Source of the DNA: Pseudomonadota bacterium
GTDB taxonomy: Bacteria > Pseudomonadota > Gammaproteobacteria > Burkholderiales > Ferrovaceae
DNA length: 64,000 bases
Direction: 5' to 3'
Assembly (NCBI GenBank): GCA_021805725.1
Contig: JAJZEH010000045.1
Location: 39,378-103,377 of the forward strand
Both the position numbers and the translations under genes were made by a program. Below, in pieces: positions 12,164 to 20,614 of this stretch; positions within the stretch are counted from its first letter, which is position 1, and each line of letters opens with the position of its first letter. The notes under the pieces are model-generated. The model had not been told where the DNA came from, made no database searches, and was given only the letters and a program-made list of their open reading frames with translations.

Positions 12164-13144
12164 TCAATATGGCGGGGCGGCGCCGGCCCGCTGAAAAAAC
12201 TGCATCACCTGTTGCGGCATCCAGGAAATCTGGCCTGGAAAATGACCGGAAACGAATCCCACGTGTCCCCCTCGGGTCTGAAAGTCGCGGGTGACATGGC
12301 CGGAGCACTGCTCTGGTCCTGGAAGCACACCCTCAGGCACGAATGGATCGTCGCAGGCATTGAGGAGCAATGTAGGAAGCTGGATGCGGCTCAGCCAGGG
12401 TTTGCTGCTGCAGCGGGTCCAGTAGTCATCCACATTGGCAAAGCCATGCAACGGCGCGATGAAATGATCGTCGAACTCGCGCAAATTCCGGGCCTTGAGC
12501 GTGGCGGCGAGATTGAAAAGGCCAGGATGCTGGTTGAACTTGGCCTGGGCTTTTTGCTTGAGCGTGGTTAGAAAATGATTCGTGTAAAAGCGGTTGAATC
12601 CCTGGGCCAGATGATCTCCCACCGCGTGTAAATCCAAAGGCGCTGCGACGGCAGCAGCACTGGTGAGAAGGCTTTTGGCCTGCAGGCCCTGCTCGCCCAG
12701 CCATTTGAGCAGCATGTTGCCGCCCAACGAAATCCCCACGGCATGAAGCCGGGTGTGGTTCTGGGAACTGCTGACACGAGTCAGGATCCACTGGATTTCG
12801 GCGCTGTCGCCCGCGTGGTAGGAGCGGGGCAGGCGATTCATGACGCCACTACAACCTCTGAAATTGGGGGCGACAACGTGCCATCCCGCACGGTGCGCGT
12901 TTTCGGCCAGCGTGCGCACGTAGCGGGAGTCCGTGCTGCCCTCCAGGCCATGGAAAATCACCAGCGTGGGCGCGCCACTCGACCCATCGAGGCAGTCCAC
13001 GTCGATGAAGTCTTCATCCGGGGTGGCCCAGCGCTCGCGCCGCCATTGGGGGCGTTCGGCCGGCACGAGGAGTGCGCCGTAAAGCGTTTGGGCGTGGCGG
13101 TTGGTCAACCAGAATGGCGCTTGAAACATTGCCGATGGGGTCAT
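12164..13144 (-). CDS. yheT: YheT-family alpha/beta hydrolase
   Basis: A cytoplasmic alpha/beta-fold hydrolase of unknown physiological substrate, related to bacterial YheT and eukaryotic ABHD1/3 lipid hydrolases. In its 326 residues I see the family N-terminus PFWLTNRHAQTLYG, the oxyanion region VIFHGLEGSTDSRYVR, NFRGCSG, the nucleophile elbow GISLGG, and a late Asp (NACDDPFVPE) and His (GGHVGFVSG) that complete the triad. It is divergent from alr across 83 bases. Confidence in the family is high; the reaction is unknown. Confidence 0.88.
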   Translation of the reverse strand: MTPSAMFQAPFWLTNRHAQTLYGALLVPAERPQWRRERWATPDEDFIDVDCLDGSSGAPTLVIFHGLEGSTDSRYVRTLAENAHRAGWHVVAPNFRGCSGVMNRLPRSYHAGDSAEIQWILTRVSSSQNHTRLHAVGISLGGNMLLKWLGEQGLQAKSLLTSAAAVAAPLDLHAVGDHLAQGFNRFYTNHFLTTLKQKAQAKFNQHPGLFNLAATLKARNLREFDDHFIAPLHGFANVDDYWTRCSSKPWLSRIQLPTLLLNACDDPFVPEGVLPGPEQCSGHVTRDFQTRGGHVGFVSGHFPGQISWMPQQVMQFFQRAGAAPPY

Positions 13145-13227
13145 GAAAAGGCGCCAGAGGGGCTAAAAAGTCGCTATTATGCGCATATTTGGGCGTCGCT
13201 GTACGCCCTCTGCGCGGTTTGATCGAC

Positions 13228-14316
13228 ATGGCTCGCCCCACGTGTTTCCACATTCATCTCGACCGGCTGGTCAGTAACCTCAAAACGGCACGGCGTTTGC
13301 ACGGCGGACGCGTGTTGGCCGTCATCAAAGCCAATGCCTACGGCCACGGGGACCTGGCCTGTGCCGGGGCCCTGGGGTCCGTGGCTGACGGCTTCGCGGT
13401 GGCCACCCTTGAAGAGGCGTTGCACCTGCGTGGGGCCGGCATCAAAGCCCCCATTGTGTTACTGGAGGGAGTGTTCAATGAGATGGAGATGCGGGAGGTC
13501 GTCGCCCATCGTCTGACGCCTGTCATCCATGCTGCCTGGCAGATCGAGGCACTGCTGCGTACCCGTTTTCCGGCTCCCCCGCCGGTCTGGATCAAGCTCG
13601 ATACCGGTATGCACCGATTGGGATTCCAGCCGGATGAACTTCACGCCATCCATGAAAGGCTTCGCGGAAGCGGGCAGGTGGGAGACATCACCGTCATGAC
13701 CCACTTTGCCAATGCGGATAGCCCTTCTGCCGGGGCTCTTGACGAACCCCTGCTGCGTTTTCGCAACGCCACGCAAGGGTTGCCGGTTTCCACCAGCCTG
13801 TGCAATTCCGGCGCAATCCTGGGCCACCCTTCGGCGCACGGCGACTGGGCCCGCCCTGGGCTGATGCTGTATGGCATTGACCCAGGTGTGCCCGGCATTG
13901 CCCCGCGCCAGGCTTTGCAGCCCGTAATGCGGCTGGTCTCTCGGATATCCGTCATTCGCACGATCGCACCGGGCGAGGCGGTGGGTTATGGCAGCCTGTT
14001 CAAGGCAGAGCGGCCCACCCGGGTGGGTGTCATCCCCTGCGGGTACGCGGATGGTTACCCGCGCAGCGCCGTTCAGGGCACCCCTGTGGCCGTCTCGGGG
14101 GTATTGGTGCCGATCATCGGTCGCATCTCCATGGACATGATCACGGTGGATTTGACCGATGCGCCGCAGATCCAGCCGGGCGCTCCCGTGGAGTTATGGG
14201 GGGATCAGGTGACCGTCGATACCGTGGCCCAAAACGCCGGTACGGTAGCCTACGAATTGCTGTGCCACGCAAGGCGGGCACCCATCCAGTACCATGCCGC
14301 AGTCCAGCATTCCTAA
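13228..14316 (+). CDS. alr: Alanine racemase
   Basis: PLP enzyme making D-alanine for peptidoglycan. With the ATG at 13228 the protein has 362 residues, the normal size; the frame is open back to a TTG at 13189, but that adds residues not seen in the family. The PLP lysine is Lys34 in VIKANAYGHG. MTHFANAD, the substrate-binding AVGYGSLF and GYADGYPR follow, and the catalytic Tyr side is near residue 260. GRISMDMITVD is at the C-terminal domain. A short GC hairpin (GGGCGT...ACGCCC, 13191-13208) lies just before the start. A strong hairpin after the stop may end its transcript. Confidence 0.96.
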   Translation: MARPTCFHIHLDRLVSNLKTARRLHGGRVLAVIKANAYGHGDLACAGALGSVADGFAVATLEEALHLRGAGIKAPIVLLEGVFNEMEMREVVAHRLTPVIHAAWQIEALLRTRFPAPPPVWIKLDTGMHRLGFQPDELHAIHERLRGSGQVGDITVMTHFANADSPSAGALDEPLLRFRNATQGLPVSTSLCNSGAILGHPSAHGDWARPGLMLYGIDPGVPGIAPRQALQPVMRLVSRISVIRTIAPGEAVGYGSLFKAERPTRVGVIPCGYADGYPRSAVQGTPVAVSGVLVPIIGRISMDMITVDLTDAPQIQPGAPVELWGDQVTVDTVAQNAGTVAYELLCHARRAPIQYHAAVQHS

Positions 14317-14341
14317 AACCCTAAAATCCTGATGTTGTTTG

Positions 14342-14365
14342 CGTCGGCCGCAAGAGCGGCCGACG
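14342..14365 (+). terminator. 10-bp stem-loop between alr and the trb cluster
   Basis: A perfect 10-bp GC-rich stem (14342-14351 with 14356-14365) closes an AAGA tetraloop, 25 bases after the alr stop. There is no T-run behind it, so it is an atypical intrinsic terminator or a processing/regulatory hairpin. It lies in the open frame upstream of the trbB start I prefer, which argues that this stretch is not coding. Confidence 0.55.
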
Positions 14366-14379
14366 GTAGCATCCTTGTC

Positions 14380-15393
14380 ATGAATTACGACATGAACGAG
14401 CATCTTGCCGCGATGCTCCAGGATGCATTTTCCAGGTTGATGCCCTTGCTGGACGACGCCGCCATTCGCGAAGTCATGGTGAATGGCGAAGACAATGTCT
14501 GGATAGAGCGTGATGGTCGTCTTGAAAAGACAGCCTGCCGGTTTTCCAGGAACGACGCACGCAATGCAATTCAGATTCTCGCAACCATGACGGATCGCGA
14601 GGTAGGGACGCGTGCTGGGGAGGCACTGCTTGATGCCGCCTTTTCAAACATGCGCGTCTCGGCCGTACTCTCACCCATCGCCACCCAGGGGCATGCGCTT
14701 TGTATCCGCAAACTCGCTGGCGTGACCAAGTCGCTCTCTGATTATCTCCCGGAATCTTCGACAACTGCTGTTGCCAGCTCTGCCACGAAGCAGAATTGGA
14801 ATGAAGATTTTCAAATTCCCGAAATGATGAACGGCCGCCTCCAGCAATGGGTCAATACCAGAATGAACATTCTGGTCAGCGGCGGTACTAGCACGGGGAA
14901 AACAACTTTCCTCAATGCCTTGATTCGGGTGATGCCGGCTTCTGACAGGCTGATTACCATCGAAGACACGCGCGAGCTGATCGTGGATTTGCCCAATCAT
15001 GTGTCGTTCGAAGCCAACGCATCTCTTGCCGTCACAGTTCGGGATCTGGTGCGCCAGACCTTGCGGTTTCGTCCTGATCGCATCGTGGTGGGAGAAGTTC
15101 GGGGTGGCGAGGCTTTTGATCTCATTCAGGCCATGAACACGGGACATGATGGCTGCCTTGGCACGCTGCATGCCAACAGTGCTTTCGATGCGCTGGGCCG
15201 GTTGGAACAGATGGTCATGCAGTGTGGCGTGGACTGGTCCTCTGAGGCCATTGCGCGCCAAATCGCAAGCTGCATTGACGGCGTGATCCACCTGTCACGC
15301 ATCGGTGGTGTGCGCCAAATTGAAGACATGATTCAGGTGGAGGGATATCGAAATGGCACCTATCAGACCCAGACTTTATTGCAGCAAACCTGA
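14380..15393 (+). CDS. trbB: Type IV secretion/conjugation ATPase TrbB (VirB11 family)
   Basis: Hexameric cytoplasmic ATPase that powers pilus assembly and substrate transfer in type IV secretion. In 337 residues I see the N-terminal domain with PLLDDAAIREVMVNG, Walker A GGTSTGKT at 168-175, the Asp box IEDTREL, Walker B VVGEVRGGEAFD and the His box GTLHANSA. The frame runs back to an ATG at 14332, but that crosses a perfect hairpin and adds residues not seen in TrbB. The ATG at 14380 (or 14392) fits family length. No start has a good ribosome site. It is the first gene of a tightly packed trb-type operon and overlaps trbC by 41 bases. Confidence 0.9.
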   Translation: MNYDMNEHLAAMLQDAFSRLMPLLDDAAIREVMVNGEDNVWIERDGRLEKTACRFSRNDARNAIQILATMTDREVGTRAGEALLDAAFSNMRVSAVLSPIATQGHALCIRKLAGVTKSLSDYLPESSTTAVASSATKQNWNEDFQIPEMMNGRLQQWVNTRMNILVSGGTSTGKTTFLNALIRVMPASDRLITIEDTRELIVDLPNHVSFEANASLAVTVRDLVRQTLRFRPDRIVVGEVRGGEAFDLIQAMNTGHDGCLGTLHANSAFDALGRLEQMVMQCGVDWSSEAIARQIASCIDGVIHLSRIGGVRQIEDMIQVEGYRNGTYQTQTLLQQT

Positions 15394-15694
15394 CTTCCTG
15401 CTCGGCGGGTTGGCAGTGGGGCTACTCGTATGGTCCTCTGGAGCGTTTGCACTTTACACGCCCATGCCATGGGAAGGTCCCATTTGTGCCGTTGCAAGCA
15501 GCCTCAAGGGTCAGGTGGCCGTGGTGTTGTCCGTGGTGGCGACCATCATGATCGGCATCATGTTCATGTACGCAGAAACCGGGGGCATCGTGGCCAGGAT
15601 TGCAAGTTGGCTGCTGGGAATGTCCTGCGCACTGTCCGTCGTCAGTATTATCACAGCCCTGTTTCCTGGAGTGACCATGCCGGGGTGTTTATGA
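15353..15694 (+). CDS. trbC: Conjugal pilin subunit TrbC (VirB2 family)
   Basis: Major pilus subunit precursor. It has 113 residues with a long hydrophobic leader (about 15-34, ending GAFALY) and two further membrane helices (about 50-70 and 78-100) separated by a short ETGG turn. This is the layout of VirB2/TrbC pilins. The mature N-terminus region MPWEGPICAVASSLKGQVA is typical. Its start lies inside the end of trbB and its stop overlaps the trbD start (ATGA). Sequence identity in this family is low, so the call leans on topology and gene order. Confidence 0.85.
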   Translation: MAPIRPRLYCSKPDFLLGGLAVGLLVWSSGAFALYTPMPWEGPICAVASSLKGQVAVVLSVVATIMIGIMFMYAETGGIVARIASWLLGMSCALSVVSIITALFPGVTMPGCL

Positions 15695-16014
15695 GCCAAC
15701 CGGGGCAGGAGCGTATTTCGCCGTTGTACCAGTCACTGGTGGAACCCATGTTGATTGCCGGCGTTGAAAAGCCGTTTGCCATCGTCAATGCCACATTGAC
15801 CATTGCCTTGGTGGGTGACCTGCACATGTTTGGCTGGCTGCCCATTGCCGTCTTGGCCCATCTCATTCTGCGACGCATCACCAGGGACGATCCTTTCACT
15901 CGGCAAATCTATGTCAAATACAATCGCCAGGCCGACAGCTACGATCCGTGGCCCCATGTCAGAACATCCCGTGGGCGGCGCCCCATTGGGTTTGGCAGGG
16001 GCATGGCATGTTGA
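15691..16014 (+). CDS. trbD: Conjugal transfer protein TrbD (VirB3 family)
   Basis: Small inner-membrane protein that partners the VirB4 ATPase. The 107-residue chain begins MSQPGQERISPLYQSLVEPM and has a hydrophobic segment split around 33-60. It then reads RRITRDDPFTRQIYVKYNRQ, which resembles the VirB3/TrbD end with its D-P-F/Y motif. It starts at the ATG overlapping the trbC stop. Its stop lies inside the trbE start (ATGTTGA). Gene order trbB-C-D-E supports the assignment. Confidence 0.85.
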   Translation: MSQPGQERISPLYQSLVEPMLIAGVEKPFAIVNATLTIALVGDLHMFGWLPIAVLAHLILRRITRDDPFTRQIYVKYNRQADSYDPWPHVRTSRGRRPIGFGRGMAC

Positions 16015-18497
16015 ACCTCAAGCGTGTGGCCATTGGATTTGATTCCCGCTCGCGCGGTCTTTCCGAGATACTGCCCTGGCTCGTGTTGATTCGCCCAGGG
16101 ATCGTTCTCAACAAGGATGGCAGCCTTCTAGCCTGCTTTTTCCTGCGGGGCATGAATGTGGAGGGCTGTGAAGCGACGGCCATTGACCGTGGTGCCGATG
16201 CATTTGAACAGGCGTTACGAAGTCTGGATCATCGCTTTACGCTCTGGTCCACCGTTCTGAGGCGGGAATGCCGGGATTATCCCCAGGGAACCTTTTCAAA
16301 CCCCGGAAGTGCGGCGATCGATGCGCTTCATCGTCAGAAGATGCAGGCCAAACGGCATTTTTCAAACAGGCACTTCGTCAGTGTCCTTTTTTCCCTCGAT
16401 GAGGTCAGGGATGGTTTTTTCGGAACGCTGGCCCAGGCGTCAGGAGAGGCAGAGGGAAGCCTGTTTCAGCGCCTATGGAGCACGGCCTCTCATCAACTGT
16501 TTCATGGAAGTGCTTTTCGTCATGATGAGAAGATGCTGCAAAAGCGCATCGCCCTCTTTGAGGAAATGCTGTCCCAGTGGGTAGGGGGCTTGCAGCAATT
16601 GGGGCCGGAGCGCCTGGAGGATTCCACCTTGACGGGGTTTCTTCATGAAATGACGAGTCCGGCAACGCACCGTACCCAGCCACCAGAGCCATCTCCGAAT
16701 GAGTACCTGGATACCACGCTGGGTGAGGACAGGGTCATCGTCCAGGGTGATCATCTGCGCTTCGAAGGTGTGGGAACGCCGCGTTATGCCGCAGCGTTGG
16801 CGGTCAAGGGGTGGCCAAGTGCCACGTTCCCGGGCATGCTCGATGCCATTTTGACGGCACCATCAGAATTGACCCTGTCGCAGGTATTTCGCTTCGTGGA
16901 TCAGGACGCAGCCAAGCGTTACATCAAGAATGTCCAGCGTTTTCACCTGAACCTGCAAAAATCGCTATTCAGTTATATCCGCGAGGCCGTGTCAGGCGAA
17001 GAAAGCGTCGTTCGCGATACCGGGCGCGCCGTATCTGCGGAGGATGCGCGCCTTGCGCTGACGGATATCGTGGCGGCCAAGCGTGTTTTTGGCTACCACA
17101 ATTTGACCGTGCTGGTCTTTTCCGGTGACGCCGGCACTCTGGACGAGGCCCTGGGAACCGTGGCAACCAGCATTCGAACCCAGGGTTACCTGCTGCTGCG
17201 CGAACGGCTACACCTCAATTCGGCCTGGTCTGGCACGCTCCCGGGACAATGGGGGGAGTTGGTTCGATGGCATTTCATCAGCACAGCCAACTGGTCCGAT
17301 CTGAGTCCAATCCGCTCGTCGGGATCGGGCTTGCGCGCCAATCGCTATTTGTCCCAGCAGACTGGCAGACCCGCTCCGGCACTTTCACTGTTTTCGACCC
17401 GTTCCGGCAGTCCCTATTACTTCAATCTGCACCATCAGGACCTGGCACATGCCTTCGTCGTGGGGCCTTCACGCAGCGGGAAATCGGTATGGGTCAATTT
17501 CCTGATCAGCCAATTCCAGAAATACCATCCGGTGCGTACCGTTATTTTCGACAAGGACCGCTCCTGCCGGATTCCCACGCTGCTGCAAGGTGGTCAATGC
17601 GTGGATGTTGCACAGTCGTCGTTGCAACTCAATCCGCTTTCATTGGTGGCTGAACCACGACAGCGCAGCTGGTTGGCTCGCTGGCTTGAGATTTTGCTTT
17701 GCGCGCGCGGGCGGGTCCTGTCTGCTGACGACGATCGGGTCATCGCAGAATCTCTGAACGGCCTGGCTGCCTTGTCTCCGAGACTACATCAGCTCAAGAG
17801 TCTGCATGGATTGCTGCCCCGTCATCTCAGGGTGGAACTCGAACCCTGGCTTGCTGGGGGCATTCTTGGCGGGCACTTTGACCACGCACAGGATGACTTC
17901 GTCCTTTCACCCTTTACCTGCATCGAAATGGGCCCGGTGCTGCGCGACCATCGCGTGGCAAGGGCCTTTCTGGAGTACGCATTTTTCAGGATCGAGCAGG
18001 CATTGGACGCACACCAAGGTGTTCCCACGCTGATTTATGTTGAGGAAGCCTGGTTTATGTTATCCGATCCATACTTCTCGAACAGGATCAGGGACTGGCT
18101 GAAGACGATCCCTAAAAAGCTGGGTTCCCTCATACTGGCAACCCAGTCCCTGGACGACCTGTCAGGCTCGGACATTTTTTCCACGATCGCAGACAACATC
18201 CCCACCCGTATTTTTCTGCCAAACCACCAGGCGCGGGTTCATCGGGCTCTCTACCATGGGCAGTTTGGCCTCAACGATGCGCAGATCGGAAGAATCGAGC
18301 AGGCAACAGAAAAATGCCACTACTACGTCAGCACCCCCGAAGAAAACCATCTTCTCGATGTCAAGTTCTCGCCGCAGCTGCTGGCGTGGCTGCGATCAGA
18401 TGCCCGAGCCCAGGCATTGTTTGAACAGCACCGCACCTCGGCTCGCGCAGATTGGGTCAATGCTTATCTGAATGACATTGTGGCCGAGACAAAATGA
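16008..18497 (+). CDS. trbE: Type IV secretion ATPase TrbE (VirB4 family)
   Basis: The large ATPase of the type IV secretion machine, acting at the inner membrane. From the ATG at 16008 it has 829 residues, close to other TrbE proteins. An N-terminal CagE/TrbE-VirB domain is followed by Walker A GPSRSGKS at 486-493 and Walker B LIYVEEAW from about 675, then ILATQSLDDL and NHQARVHRALY. The Walker A variant has Arg where GPTGSGKS is usual. The frame is open 20 codons upstream, but the ATG that overlaps the trbD stop is the coupled start. No frameshift is visible, so it appears to be maintained. Confidence 0.93.
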   Translation: MLNLKRVAIGFDSRSRGLSEILPWLVLIRPGIVLNKDGSLLACFFLRGMNVEGCEATAIDRGADAFEQALRSLDHRFTLWSTVLRRECRDYPQGTFSNPGSAAIDALHRQKMQAKRHFSNRHFVSVLFSLDEVRDGFFGTLAQASGEAEGSLFQRLWSTASHQLFHGSAFRHDEKMLQKRIALFEEMLSQWVGGLQQLGPERLEDSTLTGFLHEMTSPATHRTQPPEPSPNEYLDTTLGEDRVIVQGDHLRFEGVGTPRYAAALAVKGWPSATFPGMLDAILTAPSELTLSQVFRFVDQDAAKRYIKNVQRFHLNLQKSLFSYIREAVSGEESVVRDTGRAVSAEDARLALTDIVAAKRVFGYHNLTVLVFSGDAGTLDEALGTVATSIRTQGYLLLRERLHLNSAWSGTLPGQWGELVRWHFISTANWSDLSPIRSSGSGLRANRYLSQQTGRPAPALSLFSTRSGSPYYFNLHHQDLAHAFVVGPSRSGKSVWVNFLISQFQKYHPVRTVIFDKDRSCRIPTLLQGGQCVDVAQSSLQLNPLSLVAEPRQRSWLARWLEILLCARGRVLSADDDRVIAESLNGLAALSPRLHQLKSLHGLLPRHLRVELEPWLAGGILGGHFDHAQDDFVLSPFTCIEMGPVLRDHRVARAFLEYAFFRIEQALDAHQGVPTLIYVEEAWFMLSDPYFSNRIRDWLKTIPKKLGSLILATQSLDDLSGSDIFSTIADNIPTRIFLPNHQARVHRALYHGQFGLNDAQIGRIEQATEKCHYYVSTPEENHLLDVKFSPQLLAWLRSDARAQALFEQHRTSARADWVNAYLNDIVAETK

Positions 18498-19303
18498 AGC
18501 GCAAATTTCTTGACTTGATGCTCGTAATGCTCAATTTCTGCGTTTGTTTGGCGCAACCGGCTGGGGCTGGAGGCGGGGGGGCCATGGGTACCATCGTGTA
18601 CGACCCAACCAACCACGCGGAAACCGCATTGACGGCGGCCAATGCGGTCCGTCAGACAGCGCAGATGGTGCAAGCCTATACCCTGCAGATCCAGCAGTAT
18701 CTCAACGAACTGGAGAATCTCAAGCGGCTGCCTCAGGAAACGCTGGACCAGGTCCTGAATTCCTACACGGACGAGATCGCCGTGGCACAGTCCCTGTCGC
18801 AAACGCTGGGGAGCACGCTCAGCCAGATCAACAACCTGCAGGATAGTTTTACGGCGCAATTCAGGCAGATGGCGGCCATGGGCCTGTCGCCCAACCAGTA
18901 CATGGACCGCGAAATGCAAATTGCGCAATTTCGTGGGCAGAGCATCAGTTCGGTATATCAAAACGAAGTGGGCATCATGCAGTCGGTCAACGATTCGTAC
19001 GCCAGGATTCGCAAGTTGCAGGAACAAATTCCAGCGAGCAGCGGCCTGCAGCAGAGTTTCCAGACGACCAACCAGCATCTCAACCTGTTGGCCGGCCAGA
19101 ACGCCCAGTTGATCAGTTTGATTGCCGGTCACCAGGCCAATGCGTCGGCACGCCTGCAAGACGAGGCCAAAGCCAACGCCATGGCGGGTGAGATCATTCA
19201 AAAACGGCACCAGGATGAAGCGCTAAAGGTGCAGCAATTGCACCAGCAGCTTCGTGACCAGGAGTCGAGCATGGGTTGGGGCATCATGAGTCAAGGGCAT
19301 TAG
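18494..19303 (+). CDS. trbJ: Conjugal transfer protein TrbJ (VirB5 family)
   Basis: Periplasmic or pilus-tip minor subunit. The 269-residue precursor has a signal peptide (about 5-26, ending PAGA). The mature part is almost entirely helical and Gln-rich: YDPTNHAETALTAANAVRQ, then QIQQYLNELENLKRLP and several coiled-coil-like stretches up to the C-terminus. This matches TrbJ, including its N-terminal D-P-x-N motif. The start ATG overlaps the trbE stop. In Ti-type trb operons trbJ follows trbE directly, as here. Confidence 0.85.
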   Translation: MKRKFLDLMLVMLNFCVCLAQPAGAGGGGAMGTIVYDPTNHAETALTAANAVRQTAQMVQAYTLQIQQYLNELENLKRLPQETLDQVLNSYTDEIAVAQSLSQTLGSTLSQINNLQDSFTAQFRQMAAMGLSPNQYMDREMQIAQFRGQSISSVYQNEVGIMQSVNDSYARIRKLQEQIPASSGLQQSFQTTNQHLNLLAGQNAQLISLIAGHQANASARLQDEAKANAMAGEIIQKRHQDEALKVQQLHQQLRDQESSMGWGIMSQGH

Positions 19304-19310
19304 CGGGGCC

Positions 19311-20321
19311 ATGATCACCCTTAATCCAGCCATCATTGATCAATTCGGCCAGTTATTCCTGGATGGCGGGCGCGCCCTTCATGGCAACCTGTCTGGCGTT
19401 GCCGACAGCCTTTATGGATCGCTTTTGCTGCTGACTTTTAGTTGGTCTGGTGTCAACATCCTTCTGGAATCCATGGTTGGAGACAATCTGGGCAAGGTCT
19501 TGTCGCAACTGATCCGGTTTTTGTTTTTGGCGGGGCTCGTCGCCTGGTTTCTTCAGGCCTACGATTTCATCTTTTATGAGGGCATCTATCAAGGCTGCGA
19601 AGCCGTGGCGGCTGCCATCGCGGGTCCCAATGGTGGCGCACAGGGGTTTGCCTCGGCCTGGAGCGTTTTCAGTGATGTCATCGTCACGGTGTGGGACAGC
19701 ATCGCAGGCAGCCCAGAGCGTTATTTGGGTGGTGCAAGCCCCATGTCATGGGCCTTCTGGGGAGCACTGGGCGGTTGGATGGTTACCGTCGCTTTGCTTT
19801 TCATTGCCTTGTGCGTATTCATCGTGGCTCTCACCATTCTGGCCGTCATTCATGTCATGGGAAGTGCCTTGGCGGGGTTGGCATTGGCGCTGGGACCGTT
19901 TTTTATCCCCTGGTTGCTATGGGATCTGACGAAGGAATTTTTCATGGCCTGGGTTCGTTTTTTATTCATTGCCTGCTTTTATCGAGTCATATCCGTGTCG
20001 GTCCTGGTGATGACAAAGCCCGTCTTTGTGTTGTTGCATCAATGGATGACGGATAACGCGACCGTCATGGGCAACGCCACGCCGACAGATTCCATGGCTT
20101 TGGCAGTGCTCCTGATCATTACGGCCAGCATCATTGCCTATCTGACGAGCCACGTCCCTCAAATCGCTGCCGCGTTGGTGGGTCACGCACGCGTGGATAC
20201 CGGGTTCGCAACCCAGTCCAGCCGGGTCATCCACAACCGTATCGGTAAAGCCAATGACTGGATGGCCAGACAAATCCGGGCCTATGGCAGAAGCGAAGGA
20301 CGCTCCGGAGATCGGCCGTGA
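19311..20321 (+). CDS. trbL: Conjugal transfer membrane protein TrbL (VirB6 family)
   Basis: Polytopic inner-membrane protein, proposed to form the translocation path of the type IV machine. In 336 residues I see about six hydrophobic segments (near 35-55, 63-85, 145-180, 182-200, 210-235 and 262-280) and a soluble, basic C-terminus (GRSEGRSGDRP). An aromatic-rich stretch, PWLLWDLTKEFFMAWVRF, lies between helices as in other TrbL proteins. It starts 7 bases after trbJ and overlaps the next small gene (GTGA). The known operon order would place trbF, trbG and trbI next; they are not here. Confidence 0.85.
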   Translation: MITLNPAIIDQFGQLFLDGGRALHGNLSGVADSLYGSLLLLTFSWSGVNILLESMVGDNLGKVLSQLIRFLFLAGLVAWFLQAYDFIFYEGIYQGCEAVAAAIAGPNGGAQGFASAWSVFSDVIVTVWDSIAGSPERYLGGASPMSWAFWGALGGWMVTVALLFIALCVFIVALTILAVIHVMGSALAGLALALGPFFIPWLLWDLTKEFFMAWVRFLFIACFYRVISVSVLVMTKPVFVLLHQWMTDNATVMGNATPTDSMALAVLLIITASIIAYLTSHVPQIAAALVGHARVDTGFATQSSRVIHNRIGKANDWMARQIRAYGRSEGRSGDRP

Positions 20322-20581
20322 AACGAATAAGATTGCCAGGTTTGTCTGATATCCAGCAGCAGCAATTGTTTCAGGCCCTAATACAACGATCCGAATTACA
20401 TCACGAGGCGCGACTTGATTTTCCCGTTCCTGAACTCCTGGCACGCTCGTTTTTCGGACAAGGCTGGTGGGCGTTGCTGAAGGAACTGTATGACCGGCCG
20501 CTGATGACCACCCTGGGGTTCGCTGCCGCGACTACCTACCCATTGTTCTGGCTGTTGCATCTATTACGACGCATGATTTAA
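20318..20581 (+). CDS. Small membrane protein of unknown function at the end of the trb cluster
   Basis: An 87-residue protein I cannot assign. The first 50 residues are polar with a Gln run (DIQQQQLFQALIQRSE). The C-terminal part has one hydrophobic segment (about 63-83, GFAAATTYPLFWLLHLL) followed by RRM, so the N-terminus would be cytoplasmic or the tail would anchor it. The GTG start overlaps the trbL stop, which implies co-expression with the secretion genes. It does not look like TrbF, TrbG, TrbH, TrbI or the TrbK lipoprotein. The coupled start is the main support that it is real. Confidence 0.65.
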   Translation: MKRIRLPGLSDIQQQQLFQALIQRSELHHEARLDFPVPELLARSFFGQGWWALLKELYDRPLMTTLGFAAATTYPLFWLLHLLRRMI

Positions 20582-20605
20582 TTTTTCCATCACTCGCGGT
20601 ATGAT
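20577..20605 (+). promoter_or_regulatory. Candidate promoter for xdhC
   Basis: TTTAAT at 20577-20582 and TATGAT at 20600-20605 are separated by 17 bases, ten bases before the xdhC ATG. The -10 is good (5 of 6) and the -35 is weak. If used, the 5' leader would be very short. Confidence 0.35.
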
Positions 20606-20614
20606 CCTCGCACC

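Noticed and set aside
14332..14379. N-terminal extension of trbB from the ATG at 14332
   Set aside because: It would read through a perfect hairpin, has no ribosome site and adds residues that TrbB proteins lack; kept only as a low-probability alternative.
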